Below, piece by piece: positions 63,732 to 64,000 of a stretch of 64,000 bases of DNA. Numbering within the stretch: position 1 is the first letter of the stretch; each line of letters starts with the position of its first letter. The DNA is from Peteryoungia rhizophila (GTDB taxonomy: Bacteria > Pseudomonadota > Alphaproteobacteria > Rhizobiales > Rhizobiaceae). The stretch covers positions 907,449 through 971,448 of the forward strand of contig NZ_STGT01000003.1 of the NCBI RefSeq assembly GCF_004912145.1, written 5' to 3'. Position numbers and translations under genes: made by a program. The notes under the pieces are model-generated. The model searched no databases. It was given only the letters and a program-made list of their open reading frames with translations, and was not told the DNA's origin.

Positions 63732-63759
63732 TAAGACTACCGCCTTAGTCGTCTTAGTC
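63732..63759. promoter_or_regulatory. Repeated CTTAGTC and inverted GACTA/TAGTC sites before the sulfate-binding gene
   Basis: CTTAGTC occurs at 63744-63750 and 63753-63759; TAAGAC (63732-63737)/GTCTTA (63751-63756) and GACTA (63735-63739)/TAGTC (63746-63750) are inverted. On the minus strand TTGACT lies just upstream. A regulator binding site (for example of the CysB type) is likely but unproven. Confidence 0.45.
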
Positions 63760-64000
63760 AATGTGGGCGGGAAACTTCGCAAAAGCGTTTCCCTTCCCAC
63801 CGCCGAGGGCGCGACGGACATGCTGCCAACGTCCGCCCTGATGGACAAAGCTTCTTCGAAAAAGGGATTCAGCAGAACGTCTCGATCCCCTTCCGGGGGG
63901 CACGAACAACAGCGTGGAATTCCGTGGCGAGACGCTCCTTTTCGGTGCGCCTGGGCGAACTGCATCCGCCCGAAAGGGCCTCCACCACCCCCTCCAAAGG
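63760..64000. other. Terminal intergenic stretch
   Basis: Contains a GGGAAAC (63769-63775)/GTTTCCC (63787-63793) inverted repeat. No gene can be supported; a neighbouring gene presumably starts beyond the window. Confidence 0.35.

Noticed and set aside
63723..63965. Minus-strand 80-codon frame at the window end
   Set aside because: It overlaps the regulatory repeats of the sulfate-binding gene and has no ribosome site or family match.
1..64000. tRNA, rRNA and known riboswitch sequences
   Set aside because: No cloverleaf, rRNA core or recognisable riboswitch consensus was found by reading; a covariance-model scan would settle it.

Overview
This is a GC-rich alphaproteobacterial chromosomal segment, most likely from the Rhizobiaceae (Rhizobium/Agrobacterium/Ciceribacter relatives). 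The pointers are a betI-betB-betA choline-to-betaine locus, a Tat-exported TIGR03808-type beta-helix protein, a cold-shock/S21 pair, a Rhizobium etli-type (PF06089) asparaginase, an Agrobacterium-type host-attachment protein, palindromic intergenic mosaic repeats typical of rhizobia, and promoters resembling the rhizobial CTTGAC-N17-CTATAT consensus. The genus is inferred from gene content; no rRNA or tRNA gene is visible.

Layout. 1-6.1 kb: the 3' end of a HerA/DUF853 ATPase gene, a lipoprotein gene followed by an SH3/lysozyme-like gene, a degenerate EAL gene, ynfA-type, brnT-brnA, and a LysE exporter divergent from a WYL regulator with a clear palindromic operator. 6.2-9.7 kb: fatty-acid desaturase (possible coupled leader ORF), a secreted protein, csp, rpsU and a small basic protein. 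9.7-14.2 kb: two MarR-controlled stress modules (VOC/DUF1579/DUF899 with MarR; ohr with ohrR) and a GST. 14.3-18 kb: class A beta-lactamase overlapping a small secreted protein, host-attachment protein, two tandem L,D-transpeptidases. 18.2-24.8 kb: chemotaxis receptor, MFS exporter with MarR repressor, small membrane protein, TIGR03808 protein. 24.9-33.3 kb: GAF-GGDEF-EAL protein, DUF2087 gene interrupted by one in-frame TGA, GST, DeoR regulator, overlapping flippase and CelD-type acyltransferase genes, asparaginase.

33.4-45 kb: DUF3750, a 24-codon small ORF with its own promoter, Shine-Dalgarno and terminator on the minus strand, a VOC protein, a solitary proteasome-like Ntn hydrolase, a membrane diguanylate cyclase, a 2-hydroxyacid dehydrogenase, a quinone oxidoreductase, an orphan 566-residue flagellin with a duplicated insert, GNAT, an unrecognised acidic protein, and an EAL-CBS-GGDEF protein. 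45-51.2 kb: betI, betB and betA with palindromic repeats (one encodes the betI C-terminus), a ParE/antitoxin pair and a DUF900 hydrolase. 51.6-56.4 kb: a TRAP dctP-dctQ-dctM operon, then a LacI gene with three operators enclosed by a 40-bp direct repeat that copies the 3' end of an Ada-type zinc-domain gene. 56.6-64 kb: CNNM/CBS transporter-like protein, PgpA-like phosphatase, DUF2161, small membrane proteins, a SulP transporter and an orphan sulfate-binding protein.

Themes: cyclic-di-GMP turnover (four GGDEF/EAL proteins, one probably catalytically dead), oxidative and drug stress with divergently transcribed repressors, osmoprotection, cell-surface and peptidoglycan remodelling, and toxin-antitoxin pairs. 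No prophage, IS element, CRISPR array or secretion-system cluster was seen. The most unusual signals are the 34.3-kb small-ORF unit, the 40-bp direct repeat around the LacI gene, the lipoprotein/lysozyme pair, the solitary proteasome homologue and the orphan flagellin.
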